Shown here piece after piece: positions 1-10,225 of a stretch of DNA of 64,000 nt; position 1 is the first letter of the stretch; each line of letters begins with the position of its first letter. Both the position numbers and the translations under genes were made by a program. This DNA comes from Cellvibrio sp. 79 (lineage in GTDB: Bacteria > Pseudomonadota > Gammaproteobacteria > Pseudomonadales > Cellvibrionaceae): positions 62,001 to 126,000 of the forward strand of contig MVDH01000001.1 of assembly GCA_003056245.1 (NCBI GenBank). The letters run 5' to 3'. The notes below the pieces were generated by a model. The model did not search any database and was not told where the DNA came from. It worked only from the letters and a program-made list of their open reading frames with translations.

Positions 1-135
1 AGTAATAAGGACGGATATGGGTTCTGGCGCATGTTTGTCTTCTTGTGGATTTGTACTACCTTTAAAGTCCACTTAACCATTACTACACGCTATTACTACC
101 GTCACTAGTTATAACAATAATTGGGGTTTGGCCTG

Positions 136-1821
136 ATGCGCTCCTTATCTATGAAATACAAATTGATCCTGTTGGGGTTGGTGCCTGGCATCGTCATCTT
201 GCTGGTGTTACTCATTCTGGTCAGTTCGAGGATGAACAAGATCCTCAACAAAGATATGGAAGTGGTCCGTGCGACCTTGTTGGAAGCGCATAAAACAGAG
301 CTTAGTCATTCGCTCGACGTAGCGAGTTCACTGATCAAACCGCTATACGATGCCGCAAGCGGCAATGAGGCCCTGGAAAAAGCCCAGGCCATTGAATTGC
401 TCAAACGCCTGAAATACGGAAAAGATGGTTATTTCTTTGGTTATGACGGCAATTCCGTGCGCGTTTTCTCCGGCAGTGACAGCGCCAAAATTGGCGAGAG
501 CTTCCAGGGTTACAAAGATGTAAACGGGGTCTACCTGATCAACGAGTTGGTCAAACAAGGCAAGGCGGGAGGCGGCTTTGTGACTTACCATTTTCCACGG
601 CAGGGGCAGGGCGATACCGCATATCCCAAACTCAGCTACGCCATCTGGTTGGAAAAATGGAACCTGATGATTGGTACCGGCTTTTATATCGACGATATCG
701 ATGCAGCTGTTGCTGAAGCGCGCGCGCAAAGCGAGTCATTTATTCACTCTACATTGATGATGGTTTTTGGGGTGGCATTAGTATTGTTAGCGGTCATCGC
801 TTTTGTTGCCGTCTTTATTGCTAACAAAACCCTGGCGCCATTAAACGGCCTGGTGCGCAGCCTGGAAGATATTGCCCGCGGTGGCGGCGATTTAACCCGG
901 CGCCTGACGCGCACCGGCGACGATGAAATCGGTGCGGTAATCACCGCGTTTAATACCTTTGTGGATTCCATTCACGGCATGATCCAGCGTATCCAGCAGC
1001 TGACCCGCCAAGTGGCCGATATCGGTCAACAAGTTTCGCAAAACACCACCGCGACCTTTCAAACGCTGGATCTCCAGCGCGAGCAAACATTGCAAGTTGC
1101 CAGCGCGATGAATGAAATGGCCGCGTCAGCCGTGGAAGTGGCGCGCAGCACGCAAGATGCTGCCGAAGCGGCAAGCGTGACTGAGGCTGCCACCAAAGAC
1201 GCACAAAAGACCGCGACCAGATCTATCGACAATATCCATCAGCTCTCGGATGAAGTGCGTTTGAATACCGATGGTTTACAACAGTTGCAGCAGGACGTAA
1301 ACGGCATTGGTGCCGTGTCCGATGTTATTCGCGGCATTGCCGAACAAACCAATTTGCTCGCGCTTAACGCCTCCATCGAAGCAGCGCGCGCGGGTGAACA
1401 AGGGCGCGGTTTTGCGGTAGTGGCAGATGAAGTGCGCGCACTTGCTGCAAGAACGCAAACTTCAACTCAGGAAATCCAGGGCATGATCCAGCGCTTGCAA
1501 GCGAGCACTACCGCAGCGAGCGATTCGATTAAGCGCAGCCTGGTAAAAGGGGATGTTTCAGTGCAAATGGTGACGGAAACTTCGGCCGCACTTAAATCGA
1601 TTGATGATCAGGTCAGCACTATTAACCAGCGCGGTTTGCAAATCGCTACGGCAGCAGAAGAGCAAACCCAGGTGATTGAATCCATCAACAAAAATATGCA
1701 TGCAATTGCTGATGCAACGGAATCGGCAAGCGAATACGCGGCGCGCTCCAATGAGTCGGGTGAGAGGCTTGCCAAGGTGGGTTCGGAGTTACAGCAATTG
1801 GTGGGGCAATTCCGCACCTGA
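136..1821 (+). CDS. Methyl-accepting chemotaxis protein with periplasmic Cache-type sensor, HAMP and MCP signalling domain
   Basis: ORF 121..1821; N-terminal TM, sCache-like '[11 protein letters not shown]...[15 protein letters not shown]', HAMP, and MCP hairpin '[40 protein letters not shown]'. ATG at 136 is the likely start. Confidence 0.93.
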   Translation: MRSLSMKYKLILLGLVPGIVILLVLLILVSSRMNKILNKDMEVVRATLLEAHKTELSHSLDVASSLIKPLYDAASGNEALEKAQAIELLKRLKYGKDGYFFGYDGNSVRVFSGSDSAKIGESFQGYKDVNGVYLINELVKQGKAGGGFVTYHFPRQGQGDTAYPKLSYAIWLEKWNLMIGTGFYIDDIDAAVAEARAQSESFIHSTLMMVFGVALVLLAVIAFVAVFIANKTLAPLNGLVRSLEDIARGGGDLTRRLTRTGDDEIGAVITAFNTFVDSIHGMIQRIQQLTRQVADIGQQVSQNTTATFQTLDLQREQTLQVASAMNEMAASAVEVARSTQDAAEAASVTEAATKDAQKTATRSIDNIHQLSDEVRLNTDGLQQLQQDVNGIGAVSDVIRGIAEQTNLLALNASIEAARAGEQGRGFAVVADEVRALAARTQTSTQEIQGMIQRLQASTTAASDSIKRSLVKGDVSVQMVTETSAALKSIDDQVSTINQRGLQIATAAEEQTQVIESINKNMHAIADATESASEYAARSNESGERLAKVGSELQQLVGQFRT

Positions 1822-2155
1822 GGTTTTATGGTGTTGTGCGCAGGTTTGGTGCAATTTTAATAAGTGGCTCATTAACTGTTTTTGCTGCACTTTTTAAAAT
1901 TGCACCACTAAAAAACAAATCTGTGCCCGTGCCCCTGAAAATTGCTTTTATCTGGGGCGAAAAAATTTATTCTCTTTCCGATAATCCTCCCGGTAATTTG
2001 TTCCTTCATTTAATCGCGATATAAAAAACAGTTAAAAATCAAATCGTTAAGGTTGATTTTCCGGCTCCGGTCATTGGTGTTCACGAAAACAAAACCCTTC
2101 TCCGGCCACTGGCATAGCGCTTGCTAAACCCCTCGTATTGAGGAGTTGCAGCCCT

Positions 2156-5100
2156 ATGTCGAGTTCTGTTGTTAAATCTGTCCGTTCTGTGTGCCCTTAC
2201 TGCGGTGTGGGTTGCGGTATGGTTCTTGAAACCGATGGCAAAAAAGTTATCAAGGTATCGGGCGATAAAAATCACCCTTCCAATTTCGGGCGCTTGTGCA
2301 CCAAGGGCCAAACCAGCGCCCAGGCATTGGTGAATTCCGGCCGCATGGAATCGGCATTTGTGCGCACCGAGCGCAATCGCGATCCCGTAAAAACACCAAT
2401 TGCACAAGCAATAAGTTTCACCGCAAAACGCCTGCGTGAAATTCTGGATCAATACGGCCCTGACGCACTCAGCTTTTATGTGTCCGGACAAATGTCTATT
2501 GAATCCCAATACCTGGTGAACAAACTCTGCAAAGGTTTTGTGCGCACCAATAACATCGAATCCAATTCGCGCTTGTGTATGGCGAGCGCGGGAATGGGGT
2601 ACAAACTATCACTGGGTTCTGATGCACCGCCCGGTTCCTACCAGGATTTTGACCACACCGATTTATTTTTTGTGATCGGTGCAAATATGGCGGATTGCCA
2701 TCCGATTTTATATTTGCGCATGATGGATCGTGTCAAAGCCGGGGCAAAATTAATTGTCGCTGATCCACGTCGCACAACCACCGCCGAAAAAGCCGATTTA
2801 TTTTTACCCATCAAGCCCGGCACTGATCTCGCGTTGTTAAATGGCTTGTTATTTTTACTGCACAAAAATGGTAAAACCGATTCCGAATTTATCGCGCAAT
2901 ACACTCAGGGCTGGGAAAATTTTCCGGCGTTTCTTGCCGATTACACACCGGAAAATGTAAGCGCAATTACCGGGCTTTCTGTTGATTCTATTACCAAGGC
3001 CGCAGAATTAATTGGCGCCGCGCCAGAATTTATGACGTGTTGGACTATGGGGCTTAATCAAAGCACCCACGGTACCTGGAACACCAACGCCATTTGCAAT
3101 TTACATTTAGCGACTGGAAAAATTTGTCGTTTGGGGAGCGGGCCTTTTTCACTCACCGGCCAGCCCAATGCGATGGGCGGCCGTGAGATGGGTTATATGG
3201 GGCCGGGGTTGCCGGGCCAGCGCACTTTGTTGGTAGAAAAAGATCGCGATTTTATTGAAAACCTGTGGGGCATTCCGCAAGGTTCCATCAGTACCAAATT
3301 AGGCAAAGGTACGGTGGATATGTTTGAGCGCATGGCGGCGGGCGAAATAAAAGCCTGCTGGATTATTTGTACCAACCCCGTTGCTTCTGTACCTAATCGC
3401 AAAATGGTGATCGAAGGTTTGCAAAAAGCCGAGCTGGTTATTGCGCAAGATGCATTTCTCGATACCGAAACCAATCGCTACGCCGATATTTTATTGCCCG
3501 GCGCATTATGGGCAGAAGCGGAAGGCGTAATGATTAATTCCGAACGCAATATCACGCTGATGCAGGAAGCGGTAAATCCTCCCGGTGATGCCATGGCGGA
3601 TTGGGAAATTGTTGCGCGCGTTGCGCGTGAAATGGGTTTTAGTGAAGGATTTAATTTTACCTCTGCCGCAGAAGTGTTTGAGGAAATAAAACGGAGCTAT
3701 AACCCCAAAACCGGGTACGATTTGCGCGGCGTTAGCTACGAACGCTTACGCAAAGATCCGTTGCAATGGCCATGTGCCGATGACAATTCCAAGCGCAATC
3801 CAATTCGCTATTTAAATACCGGTGTTAATCAGCCATTAAAAACTACGGATGATGGTTCGGTTCCGAAATTCCAATTTGCCACTGAATCCGGCAAAGCAAT
3901 TTTCCTGCCGCGTCCACACGTCAATCCCGCTGAAATGCCCGATGCAGAATTTCCCATGGTGCTCAATACCGGGCGCGTACAACACCAATGGCACACGCTT
4001 ACCAAAACCGGAAAAATCCCCACACTCAATAAATTAAATCCCGGTACTTTTGTGGAAATAAATCCGCAAGACGCCGCTGAGTTGGAAATTAAAAACAACG
4101 ATAAAGTGGAAGTCCGCTCCCGTCGTGGTTACGCAATCTTGCCCGCCGTTGTTACTGATCGAGTGCTTCCGGGAAATTGTTTCGCGCCGATACATTGGAA
4201 CGATGTATATGGCGATAATCTCTGCATCAATGCCGTGACCAGCGATAAGGTCGATGCAATTTCCCAGCAACCGGAATTAAAAGTGGCCGCGGTGGCTTTA
4301 ACGCGTGTGGAGGTTTTTGCAGAAGAATCTGCAAGCTTTAACGATTATGAATCTGCGTCTACCAGCGCGCCGGATTTGATAAGCAGCCAATGGGCATATG
4401 CACCGGTGGCTGAGGAAACCAGTATGACTTTAATTAAAACCTTTGCTGAAAAAGTTGGTGTGGTTGAAGCGGTTGCGCCACAATTTTCGGCGGATGAAAA
4501 AACCTATCTCGCCGGCTTTGTCGGCGGCTTGCAGGCTAGCGCCAAATTTATTCAAGCTGTGCCCGCGTTGCCCGGCGATGCACCGATCAGTGCTGAATAT
4601 CGACATTGGGTGAATGGCTTGCTCGCTGGCATGTTCAGCCGTGTTTTGCCCTTGGGGGTGAGTGCTGCATCTGCGGAAAATAAACCGGCATTGACACTGT
4701 TGTGGGCTTCACAAACCGGTAATGCAGAAACGCTTGCGCAACGGTTTATGCAGGAGTTATCGGCGCAGGGGTGGGCAGTGAGTCTGCAATCCATGAATGA
4801 TTACTCGGTCGCAAAACTTGCTGCGGACAAATTTGTTGTTTTTGTTACCAGCACGTTTGGCGATGGCGATGCTCCGGATAACGGCGGCGACTTCTGGAGT
4901 CAATTAAATGATGGTGCGGCCACCACCTTAAATGAATTGCAATTCGGTTTACTGGCATTAGGTGACTCCAACTACGATCAATTCTGTGGCCACGGCAAAA
5001 AACTATTTGCGCGCTTGCAAGCGCTGGGAGCTAAAGCGTTAGTAGAGCGTGTGGACTGCGACACGGATTTTGAAGCGCCCGCGGCAGAATGGTTTGCTAA

Positions 5101-6316
5101 GCTCAAGGAACAATTAGCGCCGCATGTAGCCTCACAAGCGGCCTCGACTGTTTCTACGAGTGCCACATCACCCATGACTGCAAGTGCAACAGGTTTCACC
5201 AAAGCCAATCCCTACGCATCGCGTTTGGTGGTGAATAATCGTTTGAGCGGTGAAGGCTCCGGTAAAGATGTCCGTCAATTTGGTTTTGATCTGGGCGATT
5301 CCGGTATTGTTTATGAAGCGGGTGATGCGCTTGGGGTGTGGCCAAAAAATTGCCCGGATTATGTGTTTGAGCTTGAGCAAGCGCTCAATCTAAATTCTGA
5401 TGCGCCGGTGATCGTTGATACGCACGAAAAATCACTGCACAAAGCATTGATCGAAAACTATGAAATCTGTCGCCCCAGTCTGGAAGCGCTGCAATTTATT
5501 GCTGATCGTTCCAAAAGTAGTGAGTTGAAAAAGTTATTGGACACAGAGCATAAGCAGGAATTACAGGAGTGGCTTTACGGCCGCCAATTGGTAGACATCC
5601 TGCAAGAATTTCCCGTTCGCGCGAGTGTGGAAGAGTTTATCGCTGTATTAAAACGCATCCAGCCGCGCTTATATTCCATCGCCTCCAGCTCAAAAGCACA
5701 ACCATCACGAATTGATTTAACGGTATCTGCCGTGCGCTACACTCGCTTTCGCGAGAGCAAAAAAATTCGCAAGGGTGTTGCGTCCACATTCCTCGCAGAT
5801 CGCGCCAGCAATGTGGATGTGCCCATCTTTGTTCAACCGAGTAAACATTTCCATGTGCCGGAAAAAGGCGATACGCCATTAATCATGGTTGGCCCGGGTA
5901 CCGGTGTAGCGCCATTCCGTGGTTTCCTGCAAGAACGCCAGGCGCGCGGTGATGCCGGAAAAAACTGGTTGTTCTTTGGTGAACAACATGCGGCGACCGA
6001 TTTTTATTATCAGGATGAATTACAGCAATTCCAGAAAGACGGTGTGCTCAATGAATTAAGTCTGGCGTTCTCGCGCGATCAATCACAAAAAATTTATGTG
6101 CAGGATCGCATGCGTGAACGCGGCGCTGATATCTGGGAATGGTTGGAACAGGGCGCTTACTTTTGTGTTTGCGGGGATGCCAGCCGTATGGCAAAAGACG
6201 TAGACCAGGCATTGCGCGATATCATCCAGCAATATGGAAAATTCGACGAAGCGGAAACCGTAAACTACATTCGCAAGCTGAATATGGATAAACGTTATCT
6301 ACGCGATGTTTATTAA
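2156..6316 (+). CDS. Assimilatory nitrate reductase catalytic subunit (4Fe-4S, molybdopterin) fused to a CysJ-like flavodoxin/FAD/NAD(P)H reductase
   Basis: N-terminus 'CPYCGVGCGMVLE...GRLCTKGQT' 4Fe-4S/MGD domain; C-terminal flavodoxin 'LLWASQTGNAETLAQRF' and 'PRLYSIASS...MVGPGTGVAPFRGFLQER' FAD/NADPH domain. ATG at 2156 preceded by AGGAG. Confidence 0.93.
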   Translation: MSSSVVKSVRSVCPYCGVGCGMVLETDGKKVIKVSGDKNHPSNFGRLCTKGQTSAQALVNSGRMESAFVRTERNRDPVKTPIAQAISFTAKRLREILDQYGPDALSFYVSGQMSIESQYLVNKLCKGFVRTNNIESNSRLCMASAGMGYKLSLGSDAPPGSYQDFDHTDLFFVIGANMADCHPILYLRMMDRVKAGAKLIVADPRRTTTAEKADLFLPIKPGTDLALLNGLLFLLHKNGKTDSEFIAQYTQGWENFPAFLADYTPENVSAITGLSVDSITKAAELIGAAPEFMTCWTMGLNQSTHGTWNTNAICNLHLATGKICRLGSGPFSLTGQPNAMGGREMGYMGPGLPGQRTLLVEKDRDFIENLWGIPQGSISTKLGKGTVDMFERMAAGEIKACWIICTNPVASVPNRKMVIEGLQKAELVIAQDAFLDTETNRYADILLPGALWAEAEGVMINSERNITLMQEAVNPPGDAMADWEIVARVAREMGFSEGFNFTSAAEVFEEIKRSYNPKTGYDLRGVSYERLRKDPLQWPCADDNSKRNPIRYLNTGVNQPLKTTDDGSVPKFQFATESGKAIFLPRPHVNPAEMPDAEFPMVLNTGRVQHQWHTLTKTGKIPTLNKLNPGTFVEINPQDAAELEIKNNDKVEVRSRRGYAILPAVVTDRVLPGNCFAPIHWNDVYGDNLCINAVTSDKVDAISQQPELKVAAVALTRVEVFAEESASFNDYESASTSAPDLISSQWAYAPVAEETSMTLIKTFAEKVGVVEAVAPQFSADEKTYLAGFVGGLQASAKFIQAVPALPGDAPISAEYRHWVNGLLAGMFSRVLPLGVSAASAENKPALTLLWASQTGNAETLAQRFMQELSAQGWAVSLQSMNDYSVAKLAADKFVVFVTSTFGDGDAPDNGGDFWSQLNDGAATTLNELQFGLLALGDSNYDQFCGHGKKLFARLQALGAKALVERVDCDTDFEAPAAEWFAKLKEQLAPHVASQAASTVSTSATSPMTASATGFTKANPYASRLVVNNRLSGEGSGKDVRQFGFDLGDSGIVYEAGDALGVWPKNCPDYVFELEQALNLNSDAPVIVDTHEKSLHKALIENYEICRPSLEALQFIADRSKSSELKKLLDTEHKQELQEWLYGRQLVDILQEFPVRASVEEFIAVLKRIQPRLYSIASSSKAQPSRIDLTVSAVRYTRFRESKKIRKGVASTFLADRASNVDVPIFVQPSKHFHVPEKGDTPLIMVGPGTGVAPFRGFLQERQARGDAGKNWLFFGEQHAATDFYYQDELQQFQKDGVLNELSLAFSRDQSQKIYVQDRMRERGADIWEWLEQGAYFCVCGDASRMAKDVDQALRDIIQQYGKFDEAETVNYIRKLNMDKRYLRDVY

Positions 6317-6482
6317 GTAAAAATGGGCCACCTTGTGGCCCTTGCGTACTCCTCCGGGTTTTGGTTAACTTCGCATCTCCTTACCTTCCCCCCTGTAAAC
6401 CCGGAATCCTTGCCTATGAAAGCCAAACATTTGATCGTTGCTAATTCATCTTTCAACAATCGATTATTTCATAGGTATTCCC

Positions 6483-6932
6483 ATGGTTTTTTTACCGATT
6501 ACCACCGCGCTGGTTAATTCATCGCGTGTAGCATCCTCGGATTTTCTTACTCAAATTTGCACTGCAACACTGGCTATTTATCCTGATTCTGGCCCCGTTT
6601 TTCCCTGGATGGGATATCTGGTTGAAGAGCAAGGTGTGTTTACAGGAGCATGCGCATTTAAATCACTCCCTGTAGATGGCACCGTTGAAATTGCGTACTT
6701 TACTTTCCCGGAGTACGAAGGAAATGGTAACGCTACGAATATGGCAAAACATTTAATCCGTATAGCCAGCGCCCATGGCGCAAGAAGAGTCACGGCGCAA
6801 ACATTGCCCGAACACAATGCTTCAACACATATTCTTCAAAAGCTACAATTTGTTTTTGCTGGTGTGGTACAGCATCCGGAAGATGGCGAAGTTTGGGAAT
6901 GGGGTTATCCTGTAGTGGAAAAAATAAAATAG
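6483..6932 (+). CDS. GNAT-family N-acetyltransferase
   Basis: ORF 6438..6932, probable ATG 6483; 'GTVEIAYFTFPEYEGNGNATNMAKHLIRIA...GARRVTAQTLPEHNASTHILQKLQFVFAG' acetyl-CoA-binding pattern. Confidence 0.82.
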   Translation: MVFLPITTALVNSSRVASSDFLTQICTATLAIYPDSGPVFPWMGYLVEEQGVFTGACAFKSLPVDGTVEIAYFTFPEYEGNGNATNMAKHLIRIASAHGARRVTAQTLPEHNASTHILQKLQFVFAGVVQHPEDGEVWEWGYPVVEKIK

Positions 6933-7040
6933 TAGCGGGATAAATCGAAATACTGCCAGAGTTTTCTGGCAGTATAACCCACTGATAATTAGGTACTGGC
7001 GAGCTGCTGGTATCGCGACATTCATTCAATAATTTTTAAG

Positions 7041-7529
7041 ATGGGCCGATCCATGGAAAACCAAATAAAAGTAAATGCGGAAAAATTATTAGAGGATGGA
7101 GAGCTTGATGCGTTGTATGAACTGTTATCTCCTTATCTTGAAAAAGATGACCCTTACGCACAGTTTTTATATTCCAGTTTCAGCCTTGAAAGCACCAATG
7201 AAATGGAGGAGGAATTTGAAGAGCGCAGTATGAGATTGCTGATAAAAGCTTCGGAAGGTGGTGTTGCCGAGGCTTCCTATCGGTTAGGTGTGATTTATCT
7301 GTATGGTGATTTTGTTGATACAAACTCAACCAGCTCAAGCGAATATTTTGAGCGCGCTATCAAACAGGGGCATTCCCATTCCAAATTCACCTATGGTTTC
7401 AGTTTATATTATGGGTCCAGTGGTGTAAGCCAGGATAAAACAAGAGGATTAATGTTGTTGGAAGAGGCCGCAAAAGAGGGTATTTCATTAGCTGCAGAAG
7501 AGTTAAAAATAATTTACTCCAAAAGATAA
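7041..7529 (+). CDS. Sel1-like repeat protein
   Basis: 'ASEGGVAEASYRLGVIYLYGDFVDTNSTSSSEYFERAIKQGHSHSKFTYGFSLYYG' Sel1/TPR-like repeats. Start could be ATG 7053. Confidence 0.7.
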   Translation: MGRSMENQIKVNAEKLLEDGELDALYELLSPYLEKDDPYAQFLYSSFSLESTNEMEEEFEERSMRLLIKASEGGVAEASYRLGVIYLYGDFVDTNSTSSSEYFERAIKQGHSHSKFTYGFSLYYGSSGVSQDKTRGLMLLEEAAKEGISLAAEELKIIYSKR

Positions 7530-7593
7530 TCGTGTTTGCAGTTATCTAATTTTCTTTGCCGTGCGCTGTTTTTATTAATCATTTATAAAAACA

Positions 7594-9573
7594 TCAAAAC
7601 TGCCAGGTAATTCTGGCAAAAACACTTCGTTCAATTTCCCCATAATTAATATCGGCGGCGCTACCAAATTCCGGGTGTGCGCTATCGCCAAGGTTTTCTC
7701 CCACTATATTAAGCCGCAAATTTTTCCCCAGTTGTTTTCCAATATTTAAATCCCAACGAATATAAGACGGCGTAAAGGCGATCTGGCTGACATAAGTGAC
7801 AGTGGTATCCAGAGTCCACTGATTACCTGGGTTATAAAAAAATGCCAGCCCGGCTTGATGGCGCGGATACAACAGTTCGGCACTTTTTTGTGATGCATCT
7901 TGTGCATCCAGCTGCAAATCCAGATAAGAATAATTTGCAGTCAATTTCATGTTTTCGGTAGCAGACCAATGGCTCGCTAGTTCAGCGCCGCGTGTTTTTC
8001 CTTGCATGTTGTTGGTGAATTGCACCGGAATAAATACATGCGGCGGATCGATATTATTTATCACCAGGCGCGGTGTCTGGATGCTGGTTGTCATCAGATG
8101 TTGGTAATCGTTATAAAAAGTGGTGAGGTCGATTGAGAGATTGGGTTTGATTTGATGGCGATAACCTAATTCGTAAGCAACCAGCTCCTCGGGCTGAAAA
8201 TTGTCGTTGGGTTCTATCGCAAGGCGCGCGTTGGCTGCCGTGCCGAGTGTGCTGGTTAGGTCTTCTTCAACGGCAGTCGGTGTACGTACCGCGCGTGATA
8301 CAGCGGTCCATAATGTTTGCATGGAATTCGGTTGCCATTGCAAACGGATATTGGGTTGGGTTTCAGAACCGGAAAAATTATTGTGCTCGAATTTGGAACC
8401 CAGTGTTAAAAACCAGGTATCAGGTTGCAGCGTGATTTTGTCTTGAATAAAAAAACTGTATAACTCATCGCGGCTTTTCTGTGGTGAGAAAGAAACATTG
8501 CGATTGCCTTGCTTGTCCTCGCTAAGGAACCGCAAGCCCCCGCCGATAATAAACTCATGAATGTTATAAGGTGCAACGTTATATTGCGTATCCAGATCGT
8601 AAATAATTCGATCATCGATAAAATTAAAGGGCTCGTCGCGTTTTGCCCAATCAATATAAGCCTGCAAGGAAAATTGCGAGCTGTCCTGTTGTACTTCTGT
8701 CCAGCGGCCAAGCAGGTGTGCACCTTCATAGTTAATTGTTTGTTGTTTCACTGGCATGTACGGCGGTGTTAATGCGTAATCCACACGCAATTGCTCGGTA
8801 TCGGTACGGTACGCATCACCTTGGAGGGTAAATGTATCGGCCCAGTCAGTACGGAAGCCCGTGCGGAATCCATCCCACTTATCAAACGTGTCATCGCCAT
8901 TGCGTTTGCGTGATGCATCGCGCTGGAAGTGTTTGGCATACACCCGATAGCTGCCATCATTGTCCATGTGCCCACCATGACGCACATTAAATGTTCCTTG
9001 CTCTTCATTACCGTAAAGCGCGCTCGCTAACGTTCCCTGGGTATCGCGGCTGTGTTTGGTGATGATGTTGATTACCCCGTTCACCGCATTCGCTCCCCAG
9101 ATAGTACCGCCGGGACCGCGGACGACTTCAATGCGTTCTATATCTTCCAGCATCAAATCATGGGCTTCCCACAAGGTTCCGCCAAACACCGGGTTATAAA
9201 TACTGCGTCCATCCACCAGCACCAGTAATTTATTGGCAAGGGTACTATTGAAACCGCGAATGCTGATTGCCCAGCTATTGGAGTCGGCGCGCGCTACCTG
9301 AACACCGGGCACCATGCGCAATGCATCTGCAATAGTGGTGACGCCGGAACGTTGGATATCTTCTCCGGTTACTACGTAGGCCGCTGCGGCGGTGTGGGCG
9401 ATGGGCTCGTTTTTTTTGGATACGCTAAGGATTTTGACCTCCATCAACTGTTCCAGGCTGAGGTCAAAAATATCGTTGGCAAAACTATGGGATATTCCTA
9501 ATAGCCCTGTTAGCAACACAAGGCTTTTGGTTCGGTGGGCACGGAATCTGCCCCGCGCTGTCTGGATAGGCAT
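7594..9573 (-). CDS. TonB-dependent outer membrane receptor
   Basis: Plug 'AAAAYVVTGEDIQRSGVTTIADALRMVPGVQVAR...IERIEVVRGPGGTIWGANAVNGVINIITK'; C-terminal beta-barrel ending in aromatic F. Confidence 0.92.
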   Translation of the reverse strand: MPIQTARGRFRAHRTKSLVLLTGLLGISHSFANDIFDLSLEQLMEVKILSVSKKNEPIAHTAAAAYVVTGEDIQRSGVTTIADALRMVPGVQVARADSNSWAISIRGFNSTLANKLLVLVDGRSIYNPVFGGTLWEAHDLMLEDIERIEVVRGPGGTIWGANAVNGVINIITKHSRDTQGTLASALYGNEEQGTFNVRHGGHMDNDGSYRVYAKHFQRDASRKRNGDDTFDKWDGFRTGFRTDWADTFTLQGDAYRTDTEQLRVDYALTPPYMPVKQQTINYEGAHLLGRWTEVQQDSSQFSLQAYIDWAKRDEPFNFIDDRIIYDLDTQYNVAPYNIHEFIIGGGLRFLSEDKQGNRNVSFSPQKSRDELYSFFIQDKITLQPDTWFLTLGSKFEHNNFSGSETQPNIRLQWQPNSMQTLWTAVSRAVRTPTAVEEDLTSTLGTAANARLAIEPNDNFQPEELVAYELGYRHQIKPNLSIDLTTFYNDYQHLMTTSIQTPRLVINNIDPPHVFIPVQFTNNMQGKTRGAELASHWSATENMKLTANYSYLDLQLDAQDASQKSAELLYPRHQAGLAFFYNPGNQWTLDTTVTYVSQIAFTPSYIRWDLNIGKQLGKNLRLNIVGENLGDSAHPEFGSAADINYGEIERSVFARITWQF

Positions 9574-9914
9574 TAACAATCTCCCTCTCATGCAAGCGGT
9601 GCATTCGTGCTGGTTACAAACTATTCGTTGATAAATGTATTGCTCATAATAGACGATATTTTCATTTCTGCTTTGATGTTAGCCAAACTGCATCACAATG
9701 CTGGAGGTCAGCAAAAACAATTAAGGCTCTTTACATTTCTTAAAAATAAATACGACTGGATGAGTAAACGTTGCCGAGGTATTAACGGTTGCTTTTTAAG
9801 AGTGGTAATAAAGTTAAACGGGATCGATTACCTGAGCTCAAATTAACCAATCTGCCTCAAACGTTAACCAGTTGGCCTGCTTACGGTTTTCTCCCTGTTT
9901 TTATATTAACCAAT

Positions 9915-9947
9915 GCTACAAAGCCCATATTCCATGGGCTTTGTAGC
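9915..9947. terminator. 14-bp perfect inverted repeat (GCTACAAAGCCCAT / ATGGGCTTTGTAGC), possible terminator of the minus-strand creBCD-VanZ operon
   Basis: Stem 9915-9928 and 9934-9947, 5-nt loop; located downstream of the 10007..10219 ORF; weak T-run only. Confidence 0.45.
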
Positions 9948-9949
9948 GC

Positions 9950-9993
9950 TTACCAAAAGAGCATCCACAAACTTATCCACAAGTTCTGTGGAT
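9950..9993. repeat. 44-bp element, copy 1: cluster of three DnaA-box-like sequences
   Basis: TTACCAAAAGAGCATCCACAAACTTATCCACAAGTTCTGTGGAT; perfect TTATCCACA at 9973-9981 flanked by ATCCACA and inverted TGTGGAT; second copy at 50806..50849. Confidence 0.7.
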
Positions 9994-10006
9994 AGCTGCA
10001 TGAATA

Positions 10007-10219
10007 TTATGGCGATGTTTTCAGCATAGTGTTCGCGTAACGATCTTTTAGCGGTTTTGCTGGAAAATAATACGCATGTGTATGCAAGCTGATCAACGCG
10101 GCACAAACAAACAGCGCAATGCGCGCGGACCAACCTTGCCTCCAGCAATAAATGACGACAATACCTGCGACGAAAACCGGAACGAATAAAATAATGATTG
10201 AACTGATAACATTAATCAT
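10007..10219 (-). CDS. Small membrane protein
   Basis: 70 aa, two hydrophobic segments, 6 nt downstream of the VanZ-like ORF on the same strand. Confidence 0.5.
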   Translation of the reverse strand: MINVISSIIILFVPVFVAGIVVIYCWRQGWSARIALFVCAALISLHTHAYYFPAKPLKDRYANTMLKTSP

Positions 10220-10225
10220 TTGAAT

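Noticed and set aside
343-1817. Multiple minus-strand ORFs opposite the first MCP gene
   Set aside because: Antisense shadow ORFs of a clear MCP gene.
6325-6341. GGGCCAC-CTT-GTGGCCC hairpin after the nitrate reductase gene as strong terminator
   Set aside because: Stem is only 7 bp with a 3-nt loop and no following T-run; kept out of the feature list.
9607-9995. Plus-strand ORFs 9607..9846 and 9789..9995
   Set aside because: No RBS, poor composition, and they overlap the intergenic hairpin/DnaA-box region.
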